This document shows, in pieces, positions 8,276 to 17,504 of a stretch of 64,000 nucleotides of DNA. Where the stretch lies: assembly GCA_963816435.1 (NCBI GenBank), contig CAWFKS010000012.1:62001-126000 (forward strand), written 5' to 3'. The position numbers and the translations under genes are program-made. The DNA is from CAWFKS01 sp963816435 (lineage in GTDB: Bacteria > Pseudomonadota > Alphaproteobacteria > Rhizobiales > Rhizobiaceae). The notes beneath the pieces are model-generated. The model saw only the letters and a list, made by a program, of their open reading frames with translations. It did no database searches and was not told where the DNA came from. Positions within the stretch are counted from its first letter, which is position 1, and the number at the start of each line of letters is the position of its first letter.

Positions 8276-8320
8276 GCAATTCCAGGAAAAGTGGAGACCG
8301 GTTTTCCGTCCGGAATTGCG
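8276..8320 (+). repeat. Rhizobial intergenic palindromic repeat, copy 1
   Basis: An imperfect palindrome starts 2 bases after the pheT stop. Outer arms GCAATTCC and GGAATTGC enclose inner arms GGAAAA and TTTTCC. A near-identical copy sits in the same position after cysK (9558-9602). Elements of this type are scattered between genes in rhizobial chromosomes. Both copies immediately follow a stop codon, so they could act as 3'-end RNA hairpins. Confidence 0.8.
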
Positions 8321-8565
8321 TGAAATTGGAACTTGGAGCGGTCCGTCGGTTCTTCGAAACGGCGAACCGCTCCAGGCCGACACCCTTACCTCTCGCGCCG
8401 GCTCTCGACGCGGCGGCGCGGAAGGGGCAGCTCGCTGCCGTCGCCTCGCGGTCGCCGCACGCATCTTCCATGCCGCGCCGCGTTCGGCGCGGGGCAGGGC
8501 GTTCCCGCAGACGGCGCATTTGTGGAACGCCGGTCCTTCATTCCGGCCGAAAAAGGTTTAGGATT
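8321..8565. other. Intergenic stretch between pheT and cysK
   Basis: About 245 bases between the palindromic repeat and the cysK leader hairpin. Small frames cross it on both strands but none has a plausible ribosome site or recognisable motif. I see no gene here. It presumably holds the cysK promoter, though no convincing -35/-10 pair was found. Confidence 0.5.
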
Positions 8566-8584
8566 CCTCCTGCCAAGCAGGAGG
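8566..8584 (+). promoter_or_regulatory. Hairpin sequestering the cysK ribosome binding site
   Basis: CCTCCTGC (8566-8573) and GCAGGAGG (8577-8584) are perfect 8-bp inverted repeats with a 3-base CAA loop. The right arm is the cysK Shine-Dalgarno sequence, 7 bases from the ATG at 8592. In RNA the stem would occlude ribosome binding, so translation of cysK is probably controlled by opening this stem. The trigger is unknown. Confidence 0.55.
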
Positions 8585-8591
8585 ACAGACC

Positions 8592-9557
<966 letters not shown>

Positions 9558-9602
9558 GCAATTCCAGGAAAAGTGGAAACCGGTTTTCCGTCCGGAATTG
9601 CG
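9558..9602 (+). repeat. Rhizobial intergenic palindromic repeat, copy 2
   Basis: A near-identical copy of the element at 8276-8320, beginning directly after the cysK TAA. Only a few positions differ (for example GTGGAAACC against GTGGAGACC). Arms GCAATTCC and GGAATTGC pair. It is followed by about 125 bases without a gene before the convergent DUF1513 gene. Confidence 0.8.
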
Positions 9603-9729
9603 CGAAAACGAGGGATCGGAGCGGCGCTGTCGCAAGCGTCGCACGGGAGGGCCTTTTCGCAGGCAGCGTGTGGGGCGGCGCGAAGCCTGAACATGCGCGC
9701 GGCGCAAGCTCGCGGCCCCGCTGGGCCGC

Positions 9730-10833
9730 TCAGCCCATCCGCCTGATGTGATTGTCCCAGAACGGGCGGCCGTCGCCCGGCGCGATCAGCGTCGTCTCCT
9801 CCTTCGGGCCGATGCCTGCCAGCCGTCCGCGCCCGCTGCCGGCCATCACCCGGCCTGCCGCAAGCGGCGCGATCGCCGAGCAGTCGTCGATCGCCTGCAT
9901 GCCGAGCGCCCGCCCGGAGGAAGCGTCCCAGAACGCCACCACCCCGCCCATCGGAGAGGATGCCGCGACGATGCCGCCGCCGGCGTCGGTCGCAATCGCG
10001 CCGACATAGCCGCGCATGGCGCGCAGCGTTTCGGCCGGCGCGCCGATCAGTTCCGGCTCGCGCCCGCGCCGGTGCCGCCCGACCAGGGCGGGCTGCTCGT
10101 CGCCGGCTCCCTCCCACTGGCAGCCGAACCACACCGTTCCCGCCGAATCCGCCGCGACATGGCGGATCGAAAGCTGCGACAGCGATTTCTCCAGCGCCAC
10201 GCTCTCCACCACCTCGCCGGTCTCGACGTCGACATAGGCGAGGTTCGGCTTCATCGAGCCGAGATTGAGCTTCATGCGCGGATAGTCGGGATGGGTGAGG
10301 ATGCCGCCGTTCGCCACGACCAGCGTGCGCCCGTCCGGCAGCAGCGCGATCTCGTGCGGCCCGATGCCGCCGCTGTCGAACTCGCCGATGCGGCGAAAGC
10401 CGGCGCCCGTGTCGTAGACGCCCGTTACCCCGCGCCCGGCCGCGAAGTCGCATTCGCTGGCGAGCATCAGCCTGCCGTCCGGCGTGAAGGCGCCGTGGCC
10501 GAAGAAGTGACGGTCGTGCGGCGCCATCACCGCCACCGGCTCTTCTCCGCCGTCGATGTCGAAGGCGATGGCGTGCCGGCCGGGCGCCCGGCCGAATGCG
10601 ACGGCGCGCCGCCTTGGCGCGTCGATGGCGAAGGAATGCCGCCGGCTTTCCACCGGCAGCACCAGCCGGTCGTGGCCCGTCGCATCGAACACCGCGACCT
10701 CGGCGCGGTCGCCGGCGATGCGCGCGCCGACGAACAGCTCCTCGCCGGCTGCCTCCGCTGCTCCCGCCGGCACGACCGCGGCTGAACCCAGCAGTGCCAG
10801 GAAGGTGCGCCGGTCAATCGCCGTCGAGAGCAT
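9730..10833 (-). CDS. DUF1513 periplasmic beta-propeller-like protein (Tat substrate)
   Basis: This 367-residue exported protein is the last gene of the imelysin operon. The N-terminus carries a twin-arginine signal (DRRTFLALLGSAAVVPAGAA), implying export of a folded protein. The mature part shows repeated strand patterns such as GHGAFTPDGRLMLASE, GPHEIALLPDGRTLVVANGG and GYVGAIATDAGGGIVAASSP, as in WD40/YVTN-like propellers. DUF1513 proteins accompany imelysin-type iron proteins in alphaproteobacteria and probably act in periplasmic iron handling, but the biochemical role is not established. The start overlaps the end of the upstream imelysin gene by 20 bases. Confidence 0.88.
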   Translation of the reverse strand: MLSTAIDRRTFLALLGSAAVVPAGAAEAAGEELFVGARIAGDRAEVAVFDATGHDRLVLPVESRRHSFAIDAPRRRAVAFGRAPGRHAIAFDIDGGEEPVAVMAPHDRHFFGHGAFTPDGRLMLASECDFAAGRGVTGVYDTGAGFRRIGEFDSGGIGPHEIALLPDGRTLVVANGGILTHPDYPRMKLNLGSMKPNLAYVDVETGEVVESVALEKSLSQLSIRHVAADSAGTVWFGCQWEGAGDEQPALVGRHRRGREPELIGAPAETLRAMRGYVGAIATDAGGGIVAASSPMGGVVAFWDASSGRALGMQAIDDCSAIAPLAAGRVMAGSGRGRLAGIGPKEETTLIAPGDGRPFWDNHIRRMG

Positions 10834-11869
10834 TGAACCCCGCGCTCAGTCCGAGCGCCGCCGTGAGCTGCTGCGTGATGATGTCGTGCATGTCCTGCAG
10901 AAGTGCCGCCAGCGTCGCCACCTGCTCGCGGTCGTCCGCGTCGGCGAAGGCCTGCTCGGCGGGCTTTTCGATGGCGCCGAGGGTCTCCTCGCCGATCTCG
11001 ACGTCGGACGCGAGAGACTCCTCTATCCAGGCATCGTCCTTCGACAGCTGGTCTGCGAAGCCCGCCGCCAGATAGAGGTCGCGCGCGCCGTGCATCTGTG
11101 CGGCGACCAGCGGAAAGGTCAGGTCGCTGCGCCAGAACGGCGCGCGGCGACCGTTGGCCTTGGCCGGTTCCTCGCCGAGCGCGGGGGTCAGCTCGCCGCC
11201 GACGGCGAACTCCAGCACCGTGCCGAGCGCCTTGATCGCCTCCGTCGCCACTTCCTCGGGCGAGCGGTAGGGGTCCTTGTCGGCCGCCGGCGCGGTGAAG
11301 GAGCCGGTGAAGCTTGTGCCGTCGGCCCAGCCGGCGCGCGCCGCGTCGGCGACCGTCGCGACGTTTGCCGCGATCGCCGCGGCGTAGTCGCAGCGATAGG
11401 GGTCGGCGCCGGTGGCGAGCGTTTCCGAACCGCTTCCGTAGAGCAGGTATTCCAGCGCCGGCAGGCCCTGCAGGGCCACGCTCTTTCCGCCGAGCTTTTG
11501 CGGATCGGTGGCCGTCGCGTCCTTGTCCGCCAGCGTCGCCTGCACCTGTTTCAGGATGAAGCCGCGGGGATCGGGCCAGAAGAAGATGCGCTCGAAGCGG
11601 TGTTCTGCCGCGAGCGGTCCGAAGCGCAGCACCGAGGCGCGGCCCCAACCCTTAACGGCACCGGCGAACGCCTGCTTCGCCGCGTCGAGCCCGTCCGCGC
11701 CCGGCGTCTCGCAAAGCGCCGAGACGCTGTCGGCGAGCGCGTGCGCGTCGGCGGCGAAATCGGCCAGCGCGGGCCGCGCGAATTTTTCCGCGATGCGCTG
11801 CCCCATGTCGGGCGCGAACGCGGCGGCCGGCGAGGCGAGGGCGGTCAGGGTCAGCGTCGCGACGGTCAT
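10814..11869 (-). CDS. Imelysin family periplasmic protein (second paralogue)
   Basis: An exported helical-bundle protein of 351 residues from the ATG at 11869, with the hydrophobic signal MTVATLTLTALASPAAAFA. The body matches the imelysin/IrpA family (RASVLRFGPLAAEHRFERIFFWPDPRG, then LQGLPALEYLLYG). In the motif region it has GLPALE where the first paralogue has the classical GxHxxE, so the putative metal-site His is missing. An upstream in-frame ATG at 11986, overlapping the stop of the preceding gene as TGATG, would add 39 residues encoded by an inserted intergenic repeat. The signal peptide favours the shorter form. It is probably cotranscribed with the di-haem oxidoreductase upstream and DUF1513 downstream. 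Confidence 0.85.
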   Translation of the reverse strand: MTVATLTLTALASPAAAFAPDMGQRIAEKFARPALADFAADAHALADSVSALCETPGADGLDAAKQAFAGAVKGWGRASVLRFGPLAAEHRFERIFFWPDPRGFILKQVQATLADKDATATDPQKLGGKSVALQGLPALEYLLYGSGSETLATGADPYRCDYAAAIAANVATVADAARAGWADGTSFTGSFTAPAADKDPYRSPEEVATEAIKALGTVLEFAVGGELTPALGEEPAKANGRRAPFWRSDLTFPLVAAQMHGARDLYLAAGFADQLSKDDAWIEESLASDVEIGEETLGAIEKPAEQAFADADDREQVATLAALLQDMHDIITQQLTAALGLSAGFNALDGD

Positions 11870-11879
11870 GCTTCGCAGG

Positions 11880-11983
11880 GTGCCCGTCCCCCGCTTCGCA
11901 GGGGAAGAAGGGGAGGTCGGCGCGCAGCGCCGGGTGCGGTGAAGGCGAGACAGCCTCAGCGACCACATCGGCGTCCTCTCCGC
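11880..11983 (-). repeat. Intergenic repeat element inside the imelysin operon
   Basis: About 100 bases between the oxidoreductase stop and the second imelysin signal peptide resemble the short repeats found between rhizobial genes. On the minus strand they read TTCACCGCACCCGGCGCTG, then GCGCGCCGACCTCCCC and CCCCTGCGAAGCGGGG (arms CCCC/GGGG). The element is in frame with the imelysin gene and adds an Arg/Ser/Pro-rich stretch if the upstream ATG is used. No transposase is associated. Confidence 0.5.
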
Positions 11984-11985
11984 CA

Positions 11986-13488
11986 TCAAAGCGACTCCAC
12001 GAATTTCACCAGCGCGTCGCGATCGGCCTTGCTCATGCCGGCGAAGGCGTCGCGCGCCGCCTGCGCCTCGCCGCCGTGCCACAGGATCGCCTCCTCGATC
12101 GTGCGCGCCCGCCCGTCGTGCAGGAAGCCGGCCTCTGCGCTGACCGTCGTCGAAAGCCCGATACCCCACAGCGGCGAGGTGCGCCATTCGCTGCCGCTGG
12201 CCTGCCCCTCCGGCCGGTGGTCGGCAAGGCCCTCGCCCATGTCGTGCAGCAGCATGTCGGTATACGGCCAGATCAGCTGGAAGCGCTGCGCCTCCTGCGG
12301 CGCGTCGCGGCTGGTGACGTATTTCGGCGTGTGGCAGGAAGCGCACCCGGCGGCATGGAACAGCTCCTTGCCGTGCAGCACCTGCGGGTCGTCGACGTCG
12401 CGGCGCGCCGGCACCGCGAGGTTGCGCGAATAGAACACGACGAGGTCGAGCAGGTCCTGCGGCACCTCGTCGGCGCCCAGCCGCTTCTGCACGCCGTTCG
12501 GCGCGGCGCGGCAGTCCGCCTCGGCTTCCGTGCAGTCGCCCCACGTGTCGCGCAGCACCGGGGTGGAAAGCCCCATGTCGCCGGCAAACGCATGCGCGGC
12601 CTGCTGTTCGACGGTCGGCTGGATCGCCTTCCAGCCGAAGCGGCCGAGCGCCGGCTTGCCGTCCGGGCCGGGCACCCAGTTCGGCCGCCCGGAAATGCCG
12701 TCGCCATTGGCGTCGTCCGGGTCGGCCTGCGCCAGGATGTCGGATTCGTGGATCGCCTCCAGAAGCCCGACGCCGATCATCGGCGGCGAGATGCGCGCCG
12801 ACATCATCATGTCGTCGCGGAAAGCGCCGTAGCCGGGGTTCTCGATCGAAAGCCGCGGCTTTCTGAGCGTCACGGTTTCGCCGCCGGCAAGCTGCACCGG
12901 CACGTCGTCATAGTCGATCGCCACCTTGCCTTCGGCGGGAATGCCGGCTGCCGAAAAATCCTGCAGCTGCAGCCCGTAGGTCGGGTCGGCGGCGGCAATC
13001 AGCCTGCCGTCGGCGATCTCCGCGGCCTGTTCGGCATTCGGCGGCACCGACAGCCTGACCAGCATCGAGGAGGCGTCGCCGCCGCGCACGGCCGGCGCGT
13101 GGCCGCGGCCGTCCTTGATGTGGCAGGTCTGGCAGGCGCGGGCGTTGAACAGCGGGCCGAGCCCGTCGGAGGCCTGCGTGGACGACGGCGAACTCACCCA
13201 CTCCTTGGTGAAGATGCCGTTGCCCAGCGCGAACTGCTCCTGTCCCTTGAAGTCCAGATTGGCGGAGGGCTGCGAGAACACGTTGGCGTCGCGTGCCTTC
13301 TTCGTCGTGGTGGCGCCGCCGGCCATCATCTCGAAATTCTCCGGCCTGGAGAAATCGGTCGGCGGCGCGGTCACCTTCTCGACCCGTGCCCGGTCTTCCG
13401 GCGTCAGGTCGTCGCGCAGGAAGGATGACGCAGCGGCCGTCGACGCCGCGGCGATGAACAGAAGCGAGTAACCCAGCCAGACTTTCAT
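11986..13488 (-). CDS. Di-haem cytochrome, thiol oxidoreductase-like
   Basis: A 500-residue exported protein starting at ATG 13488 with the signal MKVWLGYSLLFIAAASTAAA. Two c-type haem sites are visible: CQTCHIKDGRGH near residue 120 and CASCHTPKY near residue 390. This matches the family annotated as 'thiol oxidoreductase', relatives of MauG/CCP di-haem proteins found beside imelysin genes in alphaproteobacteria. The PDDANGDGISGRPNW segment is also typical. It acts in the periplasm, probably in redox handling of iron or haem together with the imelysins, although the substrate is unknown. The gene is intact and lies between the two imelysin genes. Confidence 0.87.
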   Translation of the reverse strand: MKVWLGYSLLFIAAASTAAASSFLRDDLTPEDRARVEKVTAPPTDFSRPENFEMMAGGATTTKKARDANVFSQPSANLDFKGQEQFALGNGIFTKEWVSSPSSTQASDGLGPLFNARACQTCHIKDGRGHAPAVRGGDASSMLVRLSVPPNAEQAAEIADGRLIAAADPTYGLQLQDFSAAGIPAEGKVAIDYDDVPVQLAGGETVTLRKPRLSIENPGYGAFRDDMMMSARISPPMIGVGLLEAIHESDILAQADPDDANGDGISGRPNWVPGPDGKPALGRFGWKAIQPTVEQQAAHAFAGDMGLSTPVLRDTWGDCTEAEADCRAAPNGVQKRLGADEVPQDLLDLVVFYSRNLAVPARRDVDDPQVLHGKELFHAAGCASCHTPKYVTSRDAPQEAQRFQLIWPYTDMLLHDMGEGLADHRPEGQASGSEWRTSPLWGIGLSTTVSAEAGFLHDGRARTIEEAILWHGGEAQAARDAFAGMSKADRDALVKFVESL

Positions 13489-13641
13489 TTCATGCCCTTT
13501 GCCGGACCGGACGGCTCCCGTCGGATTGCCGCCCGCCCGGCCCTGTTCGTGTTCGGGCACGCAGCCCCGGTGGTCGGAGCGTGCCCGGGCCGGACCCTGG
13601 AGGGCCGGGCCGCGCCGGGATTTGCCCTGGCGCAAACGCTC

Positions 13642-14916
13642 CTACTCGAACACCTTCCCGGCATCGCCGAGGCTGTCGTCGCTCTCGATCGTCACGTTGG
13701 ACAGGTCGAGGGCCGCGATCACGCGCTCCAGCGTGTGTGTCTGCGCCACCAGGTCGTCGATGACGGCCTGCACCGCGGCGTTGCCTTCCGCGTTGCCCTC
13801 GGCGATCATCTGGTCGTAGGCCTCGACCGTGTCGCCGCGCTGCTTCAGCGCTTCGGCCGCCTTCATCGTGGCCGCCAGCCGGGCCTCCATCTCGTCGGCC
13901 AGCTTCGGGTCGGTGTCGCGCACCAGGTCGGCCAGGCTCTCGCCCTTGACCGTCTCGCCTTGGGTCCCCTCGTAAGCGCCGAAATAGACGTTGTTGATGC
14001 CCTTCACGTCGTAGAAATGCGAGTTGTGGGTGTTGTCGGAAAAGCAGTCGTGCTCTTCCTCCGGATCGTGCAGCAGGAGCCCGAGCTTCATGCGCTGGCC
14101 GGCCAGCTCGCCATAGGAGAGCGACCCCAGCCCGGTGAGGATCTTCGACAGGCCTTCTTCCGGCGGCCCCTCCATCAGCGCCTCGCGCGCCGCGCCGTCC
14201 TTGTCCCAGTCGCCCGCCATCTCCTCGAGGTCGGAGACAAGAAGCTGGGACGCCGAGGCCAGGTAGTCGCCGCGCCGGTCGCAATTGCCGTGCGTGCAGT
14301 CTCCACCCGTGGCGTAGTCCGTCCACGGCCGCTCGCCGGCGCCCGGACCGGTGCCGTGCAGGTCCTGCCCCCACAGCAGGAACTCGATCGCGTGGTAGCC
14401 GGTGGCGACGTTCGCCTCGATGCCGCCGGCCTCGTTGAGCGAGCGGATCAGCTCCGGCGTGATCTTCGAGGCGTCGACCTCCTCGCCGCCGATCGTCACC
14501 TTCGAATTGGCGATGATGTTGAGCGTGTAGAGCGCGTTGGCGTCGCTCTCGGTGCCGTAGCTGGCGTCGACATAGTCGATCAGCCCCTCGTCGAGCGGCC
14601 AGGCATTCACCTTGCCCTCCCACTCGTCGACGATGGCGTTGCCGAAGCGGAACGCCTCGGTCTGCATGTAGGCCGGGCGCGCGTCGAGCCAGGCGTCCTT
14701 CGCCGCCTGCAGCGAGGCGGCCGACGGCGCGGCGATCAGCGCCCCGACCTTGTCCTGCAGCACCTTCGCCTTGGCGAGGCTGTCGGAATAGCCGGCCTCG
14801 GCGATGTCGGCGTAATTGGTCAGGATCGCCTCGCGGTCGGCGGCGAACGCCGCCGTCGGGGCCGCCGGCGCTGCGAGCGCGACCGCGGCGGCGGTGAGCA
14901 ACATCTCGGCCTTCAT
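13642..14916 (-). CDS. Imelysin family iron-regulated protein (IrpA-like)
   Basis: This 424-residue periplasmic or lipid-proximal protein is the first gene of the operon. The ATG at 14916 opens a signal peptide (MKAEMLLTAAAVALAAPAAP, cleaved after AAFA). The signature GYHAIEFLLWGQDLHG (GxHxxE) near residue 150 and the C-terminal GINNVYFGAYEGTQG are hallmarks of the IrpA/ICMP imelysins, helical bundles implicated in iron uptake. CTHGNCDRRGDYL near residue 190 adds a Cys pair. Upstream frames that extend further lack a signal. Expression is likely iron-controlled by analogy with relatives. The 236-base intergenic region shared with lepA would contain the control site. Confidence 0.9.
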   Translation of the reverse strand: MKAEMLLTAAAVALAAPAAPTAAFAADREAILTNYADIAEAGYSDSLAKAKVLQDKVGALIAAPSAASLQAAKDAWLDARPAYMQTEAFRFGNAIVDEWEGKVNAWPLDEGLIDYVDASYGTESDANALYTLNIIANSKVTIGGEEVDASKITPELIRSLNEAGGIEANVATGYHAIEFLLWGQDLHGTGPGAGERPWTDYATGGDCTHGNCDRRGDYLASASQLLVSDLEEMAGDWDKDGAAREALMEGPPEEGLSKILTGLGSLSYGELAGQRMKLGLLLHDPEEEHDCFSDNTHNSHFYDVKGINNVYFGAYEGTQGETVKGESLADLVRDTDPKLADEMEARLAATMKAAEALKQRGDTVEAYDQMIAEGNAEGNAAVQAVIDDLVAQTHTLERVIAALDLSNVTIESDDSLGDAGKVFE

Positions 14917-15152
14917 CGTCTTCGTCTGCCTTCCTGTCTGGCGAACGGCCAAACCCCTCCCGTGCCCGCCGCGCATCGCGCCGCGGGCGTCGGGCACCGC
15001 TCGTCTGTCCAAAACCCGGCGAACCGTAGCGGCCGCGCTTCTGTGTGGCAATAGTGGACAACACCAGTCAAGTTTATTTTTTGCCGCACCCGCGCCGCAC
15101 TGCAGCAATCGGCCTTTCCGTTTCGGCCGCGAATGCTCTATATGCGCGCGCC
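14917..15152. promoter_or_regulatory. Divergent control region between the imelysin operon and lepA
   Basis: 236 bases separate two divergent starts. An AT-rich core at about 15058-15083 contains, on the minus strand, TTGACTGGTGTTGTCCA. This includes a TTGACT hexamer and a near match (TGA-N9-TCC) to the TGA-N9-TCA pattern of rhizobial RirA/IRO boxes. On the plus strand TATATG at 15139-15144, close to the lepA ATG at 15153, could be a -10 element. These readings are tentative. Confidence 0.35.
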
Positions 15153-16958
15153 ATGGACACACCCCTTTCCCGCATCCGCAATTTCGCGATCATCGCCCAT
15201 ATCGACCACGGCAAGTCGACGCTCGCCGACCGGCTCATCCAGATGACCGGCTCGCTGGAGGAGCGCGAGATGAAGGAGCAGGTGCTCGACGCCATGGACA
15301 TCGAGCGCGAGCGCGGCATCACCATCAAGGCCAACACCGTGCGCCTCGAATACAATGCGCGCGACGGCAATCACTACGTCTTGAACCTCATCGACACGCC
15401 GGGCCATGTCGACTTCGCCTACGAGGTGTCGCGGTCGCTGGCCGCCTGCGAGGGCTCGCTGCTGGTCGTCGACGCCAGCCAGGGCGTCGAGGCGCAGACG
15501 CTCGCCAACGTCTACCAGGCGATCGACAACGACCACGAGATCGTCGTGGTGCTGAACAAGGTCGACCTGCCGGCCGCCGAGCCCGAGCGCATCCGCGAAC
15601 AGATCGAGGAGGTGATCGGCCTCGACGCCTCCGACGCCGTGATGATCTCGGCCAAGACCGGCCAGGGCGTCGACGAGGTGCTGGAGGCGATCGTCAACCG
15701 CCTGCCGGCCCCGAAGGAGGGCGACGGTTCGGCGCCGCTGAAGGCGCTGCTGGTCGATTCCTGGTACGATTCCTATCTCGGCGTCATCGTCCTGGTGCGC
15801 GTCATCGACGGCCACCTGAAGAAGGGCCAGACGATCCGCATGATGGGCACCAACGCGCGCTACCAGGTCGACCGCGTCGGCGTCATCACGCCCAAGATGG
15901 TCATCACCGACGATCTCGGCCCCGGCGAGCTCGGCTTCATCACGGCTAGCATCAAGGAGGTGGCCGACACCCGCGTCGGCGACACCATCACCGAGGACAA
16001 GCGCCCGACGCCGAAGATGCTGCCGGGCTTCAAGCCGGCCCAGCCGGTCGTCTTCTGCGGCCTGTTTCCCGTCGACGCCGCCGATTTCGAGGATCTGCGC
16101 GCCGCGGTCGGCAAATTGCGCCTCAACGACGCCTCGTTCTCCTATGAAATGGAGACCTCGGCCGCCCTCGGCTTCGGCTTCCGCTGCGGCTTTTTGGGCC
16201 TGCTGCACCTGGAGATCGTGCAGGAGCGATTGAGCCGCGAGTTCGACCTCGACCTGATCGCCACCGCCCCCTCCGTCGTCTACAAGCTGCATTTGACCGA
16301 CGGCGAGCTCAAGGAGCTCCACAACCCCGCCGACATGCCCGATCCCGTGCGCATCGACCACATCGAGGAGCCGTGGATCAAGGCGACGATCCTCACCCCC
16401 GACGACTATCTCGGCGCCATCCTGAAGCTCTGCCAGGACCGCCGCGGCGTCCAGCTCGACCTGTCCTATGTCGGCAATCGCGCCATGCTGGTCTACGAGC
16501 TGCCGCTCAACGAGGTCGTGTTCGACTTCTACGACCGGCTGAAGTCGATCTCCCGCGGCTACGCCAGCTTCGACTACCAGCTCACCGAGTATCGCGAGGG
16601 CGACCTCGTCAAGATGTCGGTGCTGGTCAACGGCGAGCCGGTCGACGCGCTGTCGATGCTGGTCCACCGCTCGGCGGCCGAAAAGCGCGGCCGCGCGCTG
16701 GTCGAGAAGCTGAAGGAGCTGATCCCCAAGCACATGTTCAAGATCCCGCTGCAGGCGGCGATCGGCGGCCATGTGATCGCCCGCGAGACCATCTCGGCGC
16801 TCAGGAAGGACGTCACCGCGAAATGCTACGGCGGCGACGTGACGCGCAAGCGCAAGCTTCTGGAAAAGCAGAAGGAGGGCAAGAAGCGCATGCGCCAGTT
16901 CGGCAAGGTCGAGATCCCGCAGGAAGCTTTCATTCAGGCTCTCAAGATGAGCGACTGA
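15153..16958 (+). CDS. lepA: Elongation factor 4 (ribosome back-translocase LepA)
   Basis: LepA/EF4 is a ribosome-binding GTPase acting on stalled or mistranslocated ribosomes and in initiation and assembly. The intact 601-residue frame has the translational GTPase motifs: G1 AHIDHGKSTLADRL (residues about 13-26), ERERGITIKA switch, G3 DTPGHVDFAYE, G4 NKVDLP and G5 SAKTG. They are followed by domain II, EF-G-like domains III and V, and the EF4-specific C-terminal domain (RKRKLLEKQKEGKKRM). The ATG at 15153 matches the family N-terminus; no ribosome site is obvious, and a TATATG 9 bases upstream raises the possibility of a leaderless message. It diverges from the imelysin operon. Confidence 0.97.
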   Translation: MDTPLSRIRNFAIIAHIDHGKSTLADRLIQMTGSLEEREMKEQVLDAMDIERERGITIKANTVRLEYNARDGNHYVLNLIDTPGHVDFAYEVSRSLAACEGSLLVVDASQGVEAQTLANVYQAIDNDHEIVVVLNKVDLPAAEPERIREQIEEVIGLDASDAVMISAKTGQGVDEVLEAIVNRLPAPKEGDGSAPLKALLVDSWYDSYLGVIVLVRVIDGHLKKGQTIRMMGTNARYQVDRVGVITPKMVITDDLGPGELGFITASIKEVADTRVGDTITEDKRPTPKMLPGFKPAQPVVFCGLFPVDAADFEDLRAAVGKLRLNDASFSYEMETSAALGFGFRCGFLGLLHLEIVQERLSREFDLDLIATAPSVVYKLHLTDGELKELHNPADMPDPVRIDHIEEPWIKATILTPDDYLGAILKLCQDRRGVQLDLSYVGNRAMLVYELPLNEVVFDFYDRLKSISRGYASFDYQLTEYREGDLVKMSVLVNGEPVDALSMLVHRSAAEKRGRALVEKLKELIPKHMFKIPLQAAIGGHVIARETISALRKDVTAKCYGGDVTRKRKLLEKQKEGKKRMRQFGKVEIPQEAFIQALKMSD

Positions 16959-16965
16959 CGCCAAA

Positions 16966-17024
16966 GCTGCTGATCTCCCCCCTTGTGGGGGAGATGTCCG
17001 GCAGGACAGAGGGGGGTGCTGTCG
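16966..17024 (+). repeat. Rhizobial intergenic repeat after lepA
   Basis: A palindromic stretch (CTCCCCCCTTGTGGGGGAG, then ATGTCCGGCAGGACAGAGG) belonging to the family of intergenic repeats that recurs downstream of dtd and DUF2283. It abuts the left end of the 0.9-kb tandem duplication and truncates the first DUF4258 copy. Confidence 0.7.
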
Positions 17025-17138
17025 CGCTCCATCCCCGAACGTGGCGGTCGTGTGCTCCGGGTGGCCTGCTATGAAAGTCCGGCCGAACTGCGTATAGTCA
17101 CCGTGTTCTTCGATCGAGACGCGAAACGGCCAGAATGA
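17025..17138 (+). pseudogene. DUF4258 protein, 3' fragment
   Basis: The last 37 codons of the DUF4258 gene (SIPERGGRVLRVACYES, then IVTVFFDRDAKRPE and a stop) are present without the first half, which survives only in the second copy at 18144. The left boundary coincides with the edge of the duplication and with an intergenic repeat. The fragment has no start codon in frame and is probably not made. Its stop still overlaps the DUF2283 start. Confidence 0.8.
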
Positions 17139-17329
17139 ACCCTGTTCTGAAATACCGGCCCGAGGACAACGCGGCCTATATCAGGCTTTCCGCCTCGAAG
17201 GTGCTCGAAAGCTCCGAGGTCGCACCGAACGTCGTGTTCGACTTCGATGCCGAGGGCCGCATTGTCGGCATCGAGCTCCTCGACGCCCGGTCGCAGCTTC
17301 CTGCGGACGCTCTCACCGAGGCTGCCTGA
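17135..17329 (+). CDS. DUF2283 protein, copy 1
   Basis: A 64-residue protein beginning MNPVLKYRPEDNAAYIRLS, with VVFDFDAEGRIVGIELLDA near residues 31-50, the DUF2283 signature. Proteins of this family are commonly encoded just after DUF4258 genes and are suspected antitoxin-like partners. Its ATG overlaps the DUF4258 stop (ATGA). The protein is identical to copy 2 at 18398, although the DNA differs at several silent positions, which suggests selection on the protein. In this copy the DUF4258 partner is only a fragment. Confidence 0.82.
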   Translation: MNPVLKYRPEDNAAYIRLSASKVLESSEVAPNVVFDFDAEGRIVGIELLDARSQLPADALTEAA

Positions 17330-17347
17330 CCCCCGCCGCCGCCGCCC

Positions 17348-17470
17348 CTATCTCCCCCCTTGCGGGGGGTGAGAAGCCGGTTGCCGCGCAGCGGCAAGCC
17401 GATGATCCTGTGAATCATCGGCAGGCTTGGAACGGGCGGGAGCTGCCGGAGGCAGCGGGTCCCGCCCCGG
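17348..17470 (+). repeat. Intergenic repeat family R3, copy A
   Basis: About 123 bases: a CTCCCCCCTTGCGGGGGG hairpin, then CCGGTTGCCGCGCAGCGGCA, GATGATCCTGTGAATCATC and a GC-rich tail (GCGGGTCCCGCCCCGGG). Copies lie at 17934-18057 and 18611-18733. The several nested palindromes (TTGCCGCGCAGCGGCAA; GATGATcctgtgaATCATC) would fold into a multi-hairpin RNA. Confidence 0.85.
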
Positions 17471-17504
17471 GTGCAGACCCGACGCCGTAGCAACAGGAGA
17501 CCCC

